Below, piece by piece: positions 54,886 to 64,000 of a DNA stretch of 64,000 bases. Position 1 is the first letter of the stretch. Every line of letters begins with the position of its first letter. Under the pieces are notes generated by a model. The model was not told the origin of the DNA. It saw only the letters and a list, made by a program, of their open reading frames with translations, and did not search any database. A program made the position numbers and the translations under genes. Source of the stretch: Nepenthes gracilis. Taxonomy: Eukaryota; Streptophyta; Magnoliopsida; Caryophyllales; Nepenthaceae. The stretch is taken from the NCBI GenBank assembly GCA_033239525.1, contig BSYO01000031.1:744001-808000 (forward strand), read 5' to 3'.

Positions 54886-55903
54886 GAAACCCAGGCCCAT
54901 GAACTAATGTAAGAGCCCAACAAGACAGTTGGCCATGGGGCAGTACCAAAAATGCTGCACCGTTAGGGGTGGCCCACTTGGGTGGACTAGCCCAAACCCA
55001 ACCCACCGGCCTTGGGCCGGGAGGAAAATCCACTCGTGGCATTTTCCTGATAGCTTGCCAAATTGCATATAACTCAGCAAGGATTCTTATCAAAACCACC
55101 TCGATCTCAATAAATATCCTACAAGTATTTTCAAATTTATACACCTTTCAGAATTGCAAGCGACAGCCGGCAAAATCCTACCCAGAATAATTCGCCGTCC
55201 AAAGAAGGAAACTCTGACTCGGCGAATCATTTCCTTGAAGGATGCTATCATAAGACAATCTCCACAACCCTCTCTGACTCAGCAAAACCTACCTTAAACT
55301 ATACCTGCAATAATCACGCCAGTTTAGCTTGCCTAGCTGTTGCCGACCACCGAAGACAGCGGAGACTTGACCGCCTCCATTAGCTAAAAGTACCCCTCAA
55401 GACACACGGTCAAAGGACACGAACAAAAATAAACAAACAGAGCCCTCCTTCCAGCACAATAACCCACCCGCAACACAAACCGCCTAGCCACAAAAGGTAA
55501 CCCAAGAGAGAAGCCCACAATATTCTGCCGAAAAGGTAGATAATCTCTCCCATCCAAAGACATTCCACGTCGAACACCCATCCTCGAGCAGCCATCCAGG
55601 CATGCCCTCCACACAAGCCGCAGCAACTTAGGCGCACCCTTTGTGTTAGACTCAACCCCCACTCCCATGCATTACTCTCGCATTTCCTCATTTTTTTATT
55701 TTCTATAAAAGATTACTGATTTGAGTATCGGATGATAAATTAATGAGTAAATTTTACCATTTTCTCTGACTTATTGTCTTCAATTGTGATGCACAAGATC
55801 CAAATTTGGAGCTACCAATCCAAACCCATTTCAGTTCAACCCAAAGAAGAAGATCAAGTGGACCTCTAAAACCTACAGTAATTCGAATCCTATGGACGCA
55901 CCA
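54886..55903 (+). mobile_element. Tat-type solo LTR or LTR remnant
   Basis: Starts right after the E5 end. It contains ACTGATTTGAGTATCGGATG (55713), the family U5 signature, and ends CCTATGGACGCACCA near 55903 without a primer site after it. No internal region. Flanking duplication not found. Confidence 0.55.
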
Positions 55904-56180
55904 TATAGTAACATCAAATTTGAGAATGAAATTAAAAAAGATAAAAACTTAGAACAATATCAGGAAAAAAAGTGGAAAGTTCAATGTTTTTTTCAATAAT
56001 TTTCTTCTTATTTTTTGGGATAAATGTACATATATTTATACAATAATTTGAATAATTATATTATTTTATGATATTATTAATTATTTAAAAACCTAATTAT
56101 TTTTCAAAATTTTAACAAATTTTATAGTTTAACAAAATGTGAGATGATTATATATCTTTTAACAATTTATTAATGTTATA
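55904..56180. other. AT-rich interval
   Basis: No feature recognised. Confidence 0.5.
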
Positions 56181-58273
56181 AAATTATTGGATACGGTATT
56201 GATTGGACAGACTTAATCCATTACCCAACGAGCTCATAGTTAATAGGCCCAAGAAAGTCAAAAATGAGCAAGTTTTTAAACCTAAATAATACGGAATTTG
56301 GTCTTAATCTAACTCTAATCAGGAAAAGTTAAGATCCTACAGAGGGACAAATGATTATTATGTGGAATATGACCCTATTTGAGTTATATACTTGAATAAC
56401 GGTATATTTGGATGTCCAGTCAAGCCGCTTGTTGACTTTACAGTTAGTCTATGTATCTCTTAACTAACAAATATTAACTGCCTACTATTAACTTAATCAT
56501 TAGGTGTCAACCGCATGGGCCAACTTTATGATGAGAACGTACACAATGATGGTTGAACTGATCAATTTTCAATTGTTTAACAATCAAGATCATGGCCAGT
56601 TATTTTTCTTTAGAAAATTACCGATAATTAACGTTGTGGCTATAAATATACATCTTTTTCCTTAAAAATGGAGACAAAATCCCAAAAAATAAAAAAAAAA
56701 AACATAGTATAATCTTCTAATTTACTTATTATTATGAGATTGAATGAAGCCAAACTCTCTATCTTCACTCTCTCATTCCCTCAATCTCTCCCATATTCTA
56801 ATTGTTTAAAAATATACTAATTTGAATGTTAAAGATATTCTAGAAAAAAAGTCTTAGTTCTTTCAAAGTTCTTATTTTTGGTTGTAGTGTGCAATGTTTG
56901 AATTAAATTATTCAAGACGGAGATCTAAATTATTTTGAATCAAGTCTAACTCTAGTTATGTATTGGCACAATCTATGGGAATCATAGTCAAACAACTTGT
57001 TCGTACTTAAATAAAATCACACACATAAAAATTCATGAATTGATAATCTTTTAGAAATTGATTATCATGGTAAACAAAAGAGCGCATGGATGGTCGAGCC
57101 AATTACGAAATGGCATTACCTCTTACAACGTCCTCTCTAAAGAAGTCAGACAAAGAAGTACTCACTGCCAATCAAACCTAACATTGGAGCTGTGATTGCT
57201 CAACTTTAAGATATCCTAAGAATGCTAAAATTCCTATAGGACATATTTAAAGACCAATCTCATCGGGCAGAAGTCCTTCTCCTACAAGCTTTGATTTCAA
57301 ATAGGAGATTGAAAGCTAAGAAAGCCACATCTTGGGGGAGCCACTCTCGGCCAAAGTCACCCATGGCCCTTGAGGTGAAAACCCAATTTATTTTCACCTA
57401 GCTCAAAGGCTGCCTTAATTTTAGATCAAGGAGGAATGCCCATAGCGACAGAATCTACGGTATACTCGTGATTTTATGTGTCATTCCAATCGAGAGAGGG
57501 AGGCATACAACAGTATATCCTAAACACTCATGACTAGGTAGATACCAAGCATATCTGTCAATTATTTACAATTAAGGAATTTCCTTAACATTAAGGGAAT
57601 CATTTCCACAATTGACGAGAAGGAACACTTTAAAAGGATAAAGAAGTAGGTATTCCGAGGAAGCTTTGCCCTACATATGACTGAATTAGGTTGTAACCCA
57701 TTCACCTTTAAGGTAAATAAGTAGAGGCTTTCCCATAAGTTTAAAATTCCAATGATGAAGCAAGATGACGGAAGTATCGATCCAATGGATCACATGGACT
57801 ACTTTCACACCCTACTCTATTTCTAAAATTTGGAGGGCACAACATTTTGCCTCTATTTTTCTTTAACTTTAAAAAGAGATGTAAGGACTCAATTCTACAA
57901 GTTAGAGCCAAATTCTATTGGGACCTTTTAAGAACTGATCAATCAATGTTAAGGCCAGAGGTATGTCAAAACTTACCGATAATGTGAAATTAAATGCCAA
58001 TATGTTGACCATTCAACCTGACGATGTTTTTAAGTTGCTGGTTCAATAAGATTTCAAGACATTCTTAGAAGCGAAAGTTATCACCTGGGCCTATATAGCG
58101 GTGGAAAAAGCAAACAATGCCAAAAAAGGCTAGAATACCCAAATTATAAATAGCATCTAAGGTTGACTAGAGGAGGCAAGGGGAGAAACAATAGCAATCA
58201 ACTAGCTAGAGGCTATAAGAAGTTAAAAAATTTTAGATGCCTAATCAAATAGCCAATTGAGTTCAGCAAATTT
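56181..58273 (+). mobile_element. E6: decayed Tat-type element, 5' LTR and gag only
   Basis: The LTR end (about 56181-56962) has TATAAATA at 56641 and U5 text ACTAATTTGAATGTTAAAGA. The primer site TTGGCACAATCTATGGGA follows at 56963-56980, a mutated form of the family site. gag remains follow. The element is cut at 58273 by the next LTR-like block. Confidence 0.7.
57067..58260 (+). pseudogene. gag: E6 gag relic
   Basis: Starts MVNKRAHGWSS (cf. MVNTRAQ in E3 and E4). Capsid text FKIPMMKQDDGSIDPMDHMD (57748) and SLTLKRDVRTQFYKLEPNSI (57870), with stops and shifts between. Confidence 0.7.
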
Positions 58274-59640
58274 TGTGACAACCCGTGTTTTAGAATACAA
58301 TAATTAGGGTAAAATTGAATTAATAATAATCAAGGATTAGGTTTAGAATGTGAAAATTTGAGTTCGAAAGTAGAAAGAGGAAGTTGGGACCTCTAAGGTA
58401 ACGGTCTCCAAGATATAGTTAATATAGGTTGTGAGGTTTCGGGTTAAGAATAGAATAATTAGAAGGTAATTAAGTTAACATAGGTGAATTGTGGTCAAAA
58501 GGTACGGGAGGAATCGGATTGAAAAGCTTAAAGACCCGGAATCGGTGAATCGGGAACAAAAATTATAAGCCGTGAGATATTAATTCGTAAATAAGATTTT
58601 GGATTTTAAATTATGATAATCTTGACTTATTAAGGCTATATAATAAAAAATAAGGTCTAAAGATGTGAAAGATTGGGTTAGAATGATCAAAACGGGTCCC
58701 GAACAGCAAAAACGTGAAGTAGGCTTGCTACGGGCCTGACCCGCGCCCTCCATGGGCTTGAGCCCACTGCAAGCACAGAATCCAAATTAGCTGTACTCGC
58801 TGCACGCTTGAGCCCAGCTTGAGCAGTAAGGCTGCGCTCGCCACTCACTCTTTGTACGCTTGAGCACCAGGCCGTTTTAAAGCCGTGTGCTGCTTCGCGA
58901 TTTTCATGTTTTTCCACGAACCAAACCCTTCTAGAGAGAGTGTGTGTGCTGATTCTAGTGAGAGGAAGGAGGAGATCAAGGCTGTGGAGTCTGAATCCGT
59001 CCGAGAGCTAGTTATAAAAGTGGTAATACACGTCGAGACAAGTGTTCTTATACTCACTAACTTTTCTCTCTCAATATTTATTCATTTTTATTGGGTATTT
59101 TGGTCTCTATACCCACCCAAAACATGAAAAATATATTACCCGTGCCTTGAGACCAAGGATTATGTAGTTTATTGTCCCTTTTTCTCAGCCATTCGTTCGG
59201 TGTAGTTCCACCAAACCCTAACCCATGCGAATTGGGGGTTTCCCATTTTTCCTCCATATTTTATTAAATTGACCCCAAGAGGTGAATCACCACATCCCAA
59301 TTACATACATATATCGGCCGTACGATCGATCTCGCATGTTTTGACCCGTTCGCGGCGTCCGAACCCTCTAAACGTGCACTGTTACTCTTCATCTGAAAAT
59401 AAATGAAAAAATTGCATGCTTCCACCTTTAAAATTATATTAAATTGATCTCAAAATATGAATCATCATGTCCCAATTATACATATATATCCACCAGATGT
59501 CCGATCTCACAAGTATTAACCCGTTCGTGGCGTCTAGATGCTCTAAAATACCCCTGACACTGTTCATCCGAGTTTGAATGGAACATCTACATGCTTTGCC
59601 CCCATTTAATTGTTATGAAAATTATGTGTAATTGTTTAAA
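58274..59640 (+). repeat. LTR-like block starting TGTGACAACCCG
   Basis: The beginning TGTGACAACCCGTGTTTTAG is typical of plant Ty3/gypsy chromovirus LTRs. Inside is a GC-richer segment with repeated CGCTTGAGCCCA (58740-58870) and a two-unit tandem repeat (59263-59612). No internal region is seen before E7 sequence begins near 59650, so it is either a solo LTR or truncated. Confidence 0.5.
59263..59612. repeat. Two tandem units of 175 bp
   Basis: Units 59263-59437 and 59438-59612 share ATTAAATTGA, TCCCAATTA(C)ATA, CCGATCTC or equivalent, ACCCGTTCG(C/T)GGCGTC and CTGTT(A)CTTCATC-like text. Clearly diverged. Confidence 0.75.
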
Positions 59641-59979
59641 TGTAAATGTAAGTTTTGAAATATATATTTCAAATGGAACATCTACGTGCCATCATGTTGT
59701 TGGACTGTCAGTCGAAGAGTTGGCCACATGTCTGCACGCAAGGAGTTTGCGATCCCGGTAATTATTATGCTAGGGGATCCAAATTGCCTGCACCCTTTCA
59801 GGGAGCGACACGTGTCAACAATGATGGGCATACATTTATGAGACAGTTTCCCCTTCTCCAGCGTTTACACGCCCTTAAGAGTTTTGTCCATTACATTTCA
59901 AACTTCCCACGCTCTCCTCCGTCTTTCCTTCCCAAAAAATTCTAAGTGTTCCATTATTTTCTTCCTTGCTTCCATTTTC

Positions 59980-62138
59980 ATGGCTTCCCAAATTGCCTCC
60001 GTTCTTAGAGCCAGTGATGTGAAGGAGTTATACGTTGAGTACAACATCCCGAGAGGGATTGTCTTTAGAGTCCCCAGCAATGAAGATCGAGCATGCTCCC
60101 CTCCTGAGGGCTGCATCACCGTATATGAGGCCCACTTAAGGAGTGAGCTCCATCTTTCGGTCCCCCAAGAGCTGCTCAACATCCCTACTGCTCTTCGGGT
60201 GCCCATCGCACGACTCCATGCCAATGCTGTGCGATATCTCTACACCATGTGCATCTTCATATGTCATCGTTCTCAGATGATGACGGTCGGTGTTGTGAGG
60301 GTGATGTTTTGTTTTACACAGAGTGCGGACTGGATTTCTCTAACCCCAAGAGACCTTTCGATCAATAGCGACATTTACGATTTACTGAAGAACTGGAAGG
60401 ATCATTTCTTATTTGCCCATGTTGTTGAGTCATGGCCATTGTCTCTGGACTAGGGTAAGGTTCCAAAGGCCTTCACCGGAACACCGGAGAAGGCAAAGAT
60501 TGTCGCCATGGAAGAGCTGTTGGACTGGGGTGATGTTTTGTTTTACACAGAGTGCGGACTGGATTTCTCTAACCCCAAGAGACCTTTCGATCAATAGCGA
60601 CATTTACGATTTACTGAAGAACTGGAAGGATCATTTCTTATTTTCCCATGTTGTTGAGTCATGGCCATTGTCTCTGGACTAGGGTAAGGTTCCAAAGGCC
60701 TTCACCGGAACACCGGAGAAGGCGAAGATTGTCGCCATGGAAGAGCTGTTGGATCTTGTGAGGAAGAATTGTGATGACTTTATGAGAGACCACTTGATTT
60801 CTCGAGAGGAGGCCCAGAGAGCACATTGGGGACCTCCTCCAATTCAGATGTTCAGGACACCTCGGCCAGAGGTCTCGTAGAGGAAGAGGAAGGTCAGAGC
60901 TATGATCGCTGGAGACGCAGTGAACCTTCCCCTATCACAGGCCAGTCCAAGGAAAAAGAGGGCTACAACATTGGAGCCTTCTTCGTCATCCTCTAGGCTA
61001 GATTACATGGATGTTGGACGCCTTGCGGGAATGGGCGGCAGCTCAGGGATTGGAGCTGAGTTGGCTCTAGAGCGTATGATGCCATGTTGAGCGCTGGGGC
61101 AAGCGACGCAGTGGTTTTGGCGCAGCCTGTGTTTGTAGAGCTAGTATCGAGGCCGCAACATAAGCCGTCTCTCGGGTCGTCGGCTGAGATGATGGAGTTA
61201 GCTGATTAGCCGCGAGCTGAGCCATTGGAGCCGGTTGCTGAGCCGTCAATCGAGATGCGAGAGCCAGCTACTGAGCCGCCAACTAAGCCACATGAGCCAG
61301 CAATTGGGCCACCAACTGAGCTGATTTCGGAGCCAGTTGTCGATCCGCTAGTCACTGAGCCACTAACTGAGCTATTGGAGTCGATTTTGGAGCCGCTCAC
61401 CGCGCCGGAGGAGCTAGCTGGTGGAGAGCTTGATGAGTCGGAGGACTCAATGACGGAGCTATTAGAGGAGTGTGTAGTGGAGGTCGCTGTTGTGCTCGTT
61501 CAGGAAGCTGCTATGTCCAATCCTCTGCCGCCAAAGCCTAGGTCTCACAGCAAGCCAGTGAGGCCAGAGTGTCAAGTCTGGTAGGTAATCTTTGCAACTC
61601 TCCTTCTCCTCTCCGCTATTGTTACTTGACGGGTTTGGTCTTTGCAGAAGGAAAAATTCATTGGCACAGTTAGCAAGGTGCTATGCCAAACGGACCTGGT
61701 GATCTCTGACTGGGATAAGGAGATTGCTTGGTTCGATGAGGAAATAGAACTGCTGAGAGTGGAGCGCGAGGAGGACACCGCCACTCTCCGATCCATGCTG
61801 TCAAGTTTGGAGGCGGAGAATGCCCAGCTAAAGGAGGAGAATATTCTGTTGAGAGAGGCTATACTCCCAGGTTTGGAAGAGGAGAATGTCAAACTGAGAG
61901 AAGAGAATGATCGGGCAATAAGGCGCATTGACTAGCTCGCGTGACAGATGGCGTTATTAGAGAATGAGTTGACTACTCGTATATGCCCTCATGAGGTCTC
62001 CGATATGCTGGTGGCACGACTATGGGAAGGTGTCAACCTTTGCCGACATATTGCTCAATTGGTTGACCCCAATTTTTCAGTGGAGTATCTTAACCCATCC
62101 AACCATTTTGCCCAGCATCGCAAGACCCTTATGGGATA
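59980..62138 (+). pseudogene. E7 antisense ORF A (aORF-A)
   Basis: Starts MASQIASVLRASDVKELYVE. The N-terminal domain has YNIPRGIVFRVPSNEDRACS, PPEGCITVYEAHLRSELHLS, VPIARLHANAVRYLYTMCIF and SADWISLTPRDLSINSDIYD, the PF04195-like pattern. A stop at 60451-60453 and a 229-bp duplication (60301-60758) break it. Then SRLDYMDVGRLAGMGGSSG, a linker of EPxTEPPTE-like repeats (61225-61400), and RSHSKPVRPECQVW at the splice site, where a TAG replaces the CTA of E4. The intron (about 61588-61648) ends TTTGCAG. A coiled coil (LEAENAQLKEENILLREAIL) and the C-terminal module HIAQLVDPNFSVEYLNPSN follow. Confidence 0.78.
60301..60758 (+). repeat. 229-bp tandem duplication inside E7 aORF-A
   Basis: Copy 1 60301-60529, copy 2 60530-60758, nearly identical (GTGATGTTTTGTTTTACACA at both starts). 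The length is not a multiple of three, so it shifts the frame. Near-identity indicates a recent event. Confidence 0.92.
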
Positions 62139-62243
62139 GTCCCGGAGTGGCCAGGGGTCGTCGCCTTCTCCTAGGAGCTCAGCTCCTCTGTAGATTTTGT
62201 AACATTTGCTTTTTGAAACTTCTGTAATTGTACAGATTTAATC

Positions 62244-62249
62244 AATAAA
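62244..62249 (+). terminator. Poly(A) signal after E7 aORF-A
   Basis: AATAAA about 105 bp after the stop, in the context TTTAATCAATAAAATGATTA. The counterparts are 1347-1352 in E1 and, on the minus strand, about 44216-44230 in E4. Confidence 0.55.
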
Positions 62250-62632
62250 ATGATTATCTTATTGATGTTCTGCATTCTTGCCTTTGTCGTCGCTTTTTAA
62301 TTACTCGTCGCCATGTTGGCTGGCCGACTTAGTCTACTATACGCAAGTTGGCCGTCCATCTCGACTGAGACATTTGGCGGCTAGCCTTTTGGGCAGAGCA
62401 CCTTGCCTTTAGGAAGTTGATCGTCGTCGCTTGTGCCTTTGTCATGCCTTATCTTTCGTTTCGTCGTTGACTTGCTGAGAGTTTTTGCCGCAAATGCTTG
62501 ACTGTCGCAGATTGACCTCTCATAAACATGACGTTTGCACAGCGCACGCATCACTGGGCATTGAAACGACATGACTTGAAATGACACAATCCTTTGATTC
62601 ACATGTTGTCTTTCCATGCAGGAAATTTGGCT
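62250..62632 (+). other. E7 region between aORF-A and aORF-B
   Basis: No gene. Ends in the aORF-B promoter. Confidence 0.5.
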
Positions 62633-62639
62633 TATAAAA
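62633..62639 (+). promoter_or_regulatory. TATA box of E7 aORF-B
   Basis: TATAAAA in the context GGCTTATAAAACGGCTAGGG, 78 bp upstream of the ATG at 62717; E4 has its TATA 81 bp upstream of the homologous start. Confidence 0.7.
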
Positions 62640-62716
62640 CGGCTAGGGTTTCTACAATTTGTCTTAGCAATTTCCCTTGCAACTTGCCTTATAGCAGTTT
62701 TCTCTCACAATTTTCC

Positions 62717-63261
62717 ATGGCTGATGAGAACATGATCAATGTTCTCACTCTTCTCAACTGGGGGCCAAACAACATGCCTAGCCCTTCCCATGGGTCTTCA
62801 TCTTCTGAGTGGTTGCTTTTTGAGAGCTCTCTGGAGCCTCCTTGCCCAGCTTGCCACGATCACCCTGAGCCTTCTCGCCAAGTATGCCCTTATTATTTTA
62901 CTTTAGGGTTTCATCGCAATGGTTTGCACTCCCTTTGCTGATTTTCTCTTGGATTTGCCAGCCTCACGAGATGCACAGTGACTTGGTCACGATTTCATCC
63001 TCAGAGGAGGACAACGCGCCTCGTGAGAGGGAACGCTTTGTTCGTCTGGGTGCGGCCTTCGATGCTAACAAGCGAGAGGATCCAGAGGCGCACCAACAGG
63101 CTCTAGAGAGAATCGCAACTCTTGATGGCGAGTTGAGGATGAGACTTCACCTTGAAGAGGTGGCACCTGCCCTGGAGGAGCATTTTCAGGAGGGGATTCG
63201 CTTCAGCCGCAGGATTGCCTTCTTGGTGGATCCTTGCTTTCCCGTCAAGTTTCTGGACTAG
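62717..63261 (+). CDS. E7 antisense ORF B (aORF-B), intact spliced frame
   Basis: Exon 1 (62717-62881, 55 codons) starts MADENMINVLTLLNWGPNNM and ends PSRQ at donor CAA|GTATGC. The 80-bp intron (62882-62961) ends TTTGCCAG. Exon 2 (62962-63261) starts PHEMHSDLVTISSSEED, both phase 0, giving 154 residues. The C-terminal module is GELRMRLHLEEVAPALEEHF, IRFSRRIAFLVDPCFPVKFL, then TAG. The E4 and E3 homologues continue about 40 residues further (the xQRSxLVW segment); here that text persists after the stop at 63270-63300, so the end is truncated by a nonsense change. Function unknown. Confidence 0.7.
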
Positions 63262-63652
63262 CGAAACGCTGACACTTCACAGAGGTCGAATTTGGTGTGG
63301 TGCTCCGGCAGTCGAGATCAAAGATCTCAACGTCACTCTCGAGGAGTTTCTTCAGCCTCGTGGAGCCACCAAGCGGAGTCATGATATCTGTAGACCCTGG
63401 TGGCATTGTTAGGACTCTTTTTTGTTCCTCTTTCCTTTTCTGTGAGGATTTATGAAAAGCGATGTGTACACTCTTTGCCGTGTAATGCTGATATATATAA
63501 ATGGATGGTGCCCAGGTCACCTGGTCTGGTGCATCGTTTTATTATGGCAGTGTGCGCCCCCTTTTTTATGCTTTAGCTTTTGTTTGTCAACCGTCATTGA
63601 TTGTCACACTACCTCCTTGTCACATGATCCGTTGAAGCCCCTTAAAATTTTG

Positions 63653-63772
63653 ACCGCAAATGAGCCACTTGGATGACCAAGGTTTAATTTGACCATTAGT
63701 AAGCCGCCTGGATGACTAGGGTTTAGTTGCAACCGCTCATGGGCCACTGAGATGACCAGGGTTTAGTTACGA
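63653..63772. repeat. E7 tandem array, three units of about 40 bp
   Basis: Units contain GAGCCACTTGGATGACCAAG or GGGCCACTGAGATGACCAGG plus GTTTA. Same core as the E1 array. Confidence 0.82.
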
Positions 63773-63788
63773 GTGGATGAAAATTCGC

Positions 63789-63811
63789 TTGACTTAGGGG
63801 CAATCTAGGCC
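63789..63811 (-). promoter_or_regulatory. Conserved block of E7
   Basis: TTGACTTAGGGGCAATCTAG, the family block. Confidence 0.6.
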
Positions 63812-63825
63812 GTATAAACCTGCAA

Positions 63826-63850
63826 GCAGATATATATATATATATATATA
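63826..63850. repeat. TA microsatellite
   Basis: A run of TA dinucleotides just after the conserved block. Confidence 0.95.
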
Positions 63851-63929
63851 GAAAAGGAAGAAAAAATGGCACAATGCAATGGAAAAAAAAAACATGATAT
63901 ACCTACAAGCATGCACATGGACGACTTAC

Positions 63930-64000
63930 TTGTGCTCTTAGTGGAAGTAGCGTTTAAGGTGAACCGCATTCTACGTTCGTGGAACCAACTTACCTCCATG
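63930..64000 (-). pseudogene. pol: E7 integrase 3' end (partial, at window edge)
   Basis: TAGTGGAAGTAGCGTTTAAG and TACGTTCGTGGAACCAACTT match 2264-2310 of E1, the last codons of pol on the minus strand. The rest is outside the window. Confidence 0.65.

Larger units (their letters stand above)
59641..64000 (-). mobile_element. E7: Tat-type gypsy element, minus orientation, pol and 5' LTR outside window
   Basis: Plus-strand aORF-A (59980-62138) and aORF-B (62717-63261), then tandem array, conserved block and, at the right edge, the first bases of the minus-strand integrase 3' end. Text at 59720-59890 (GGCCACATGTCTGCACG, CCCTTTCAGGGAGCGACACG) matches the region upstream of E4 aORF-A, so E4 and E7 are close relatives. 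The 3' LTR expected to the left was not recognised. Confidence 0.8.

Overview
This window is a repeat-dense stretch of a flowering-plant nuclear genome. The evidence is one host gene family restricted to land plants (DUF247/UPF0481) buried in nested Ty3/gypsy LTR retrotransposons of the plant Tat type, plus a Ty1/copia solo LTR, a Mutator-like MITE and a decayed chromovirus. The species cannot be told from the sequence. No rRNA, tRNA, CRISPR or bacterial-type operon was seen.

The central structure is a large inverted duplication. Its left arm lies at about 9,073-35,537, a 328-bp spacer at 35,538-35,865, and its right arm at 35,866-50,016. Each arm carries one DUF247 gene, transcribed towards the centre and split by an intron. 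After the duplication each arm was hit by different transposons, so each arm often records the empty site of an insertion in the other. Left-arm insertions: copia solo LTR (9,572-10,673), gypsy relic E2 (about 11,340-19,607), gypsy E3 (19,889-33,036) and a gypsy-type solo LTR (33,356-33,932). Right-arm insertions: gypsy E4 (37,870-48,059) and a 305-bp MITE (49,474-49,778). The left DUF247 copy is a pseudogene (solo LTR in exon 1 and a nonsense codon). The right copy keeps both exons open, with an intron swollen to more than 11 kb by E4.

Outside the palindrome are E1 (minus strand, 1-9,072, 3' end outside the window); a chromovirus relic E5 with an initiator-Met-type primer site (about 50,831-54,885); a Tat-type solo LTR (54,886-55,903); a decayed gag-only element E6 (about 56,181-58,273); another LTR-like block (58,274-59,640); and E7 (minus strand, about 59,641 to beyond 64,000).

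The most interesting system is the organisation of the Tat-type family (E1, E2, E3, E4, E7). Downstream of pol, each element has a conserved 'CTTAGGGGCAAT' block, an array of 35-50 bp repeats with a shared core, and then antisense genes running towards pol. Up to two antisense genes occur. aORF-A has an N-terminal putative-gypsy-transposon-type domain, an acidic repeat linker, an intron, a coiled coil and a C-terminal module. aORF-B is short, has one 80-bp phase-0 intron, and carries a related copy of the same C-terminal module. Their own TATA boxes lie about 55-80 bp upstream of the start codons. aORF-B is still an uninterrupted spliced frame in E4 and E7, although the pol of E4 is deleted. 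The A/B order in E3 is the reverse of that in E4 and E7.
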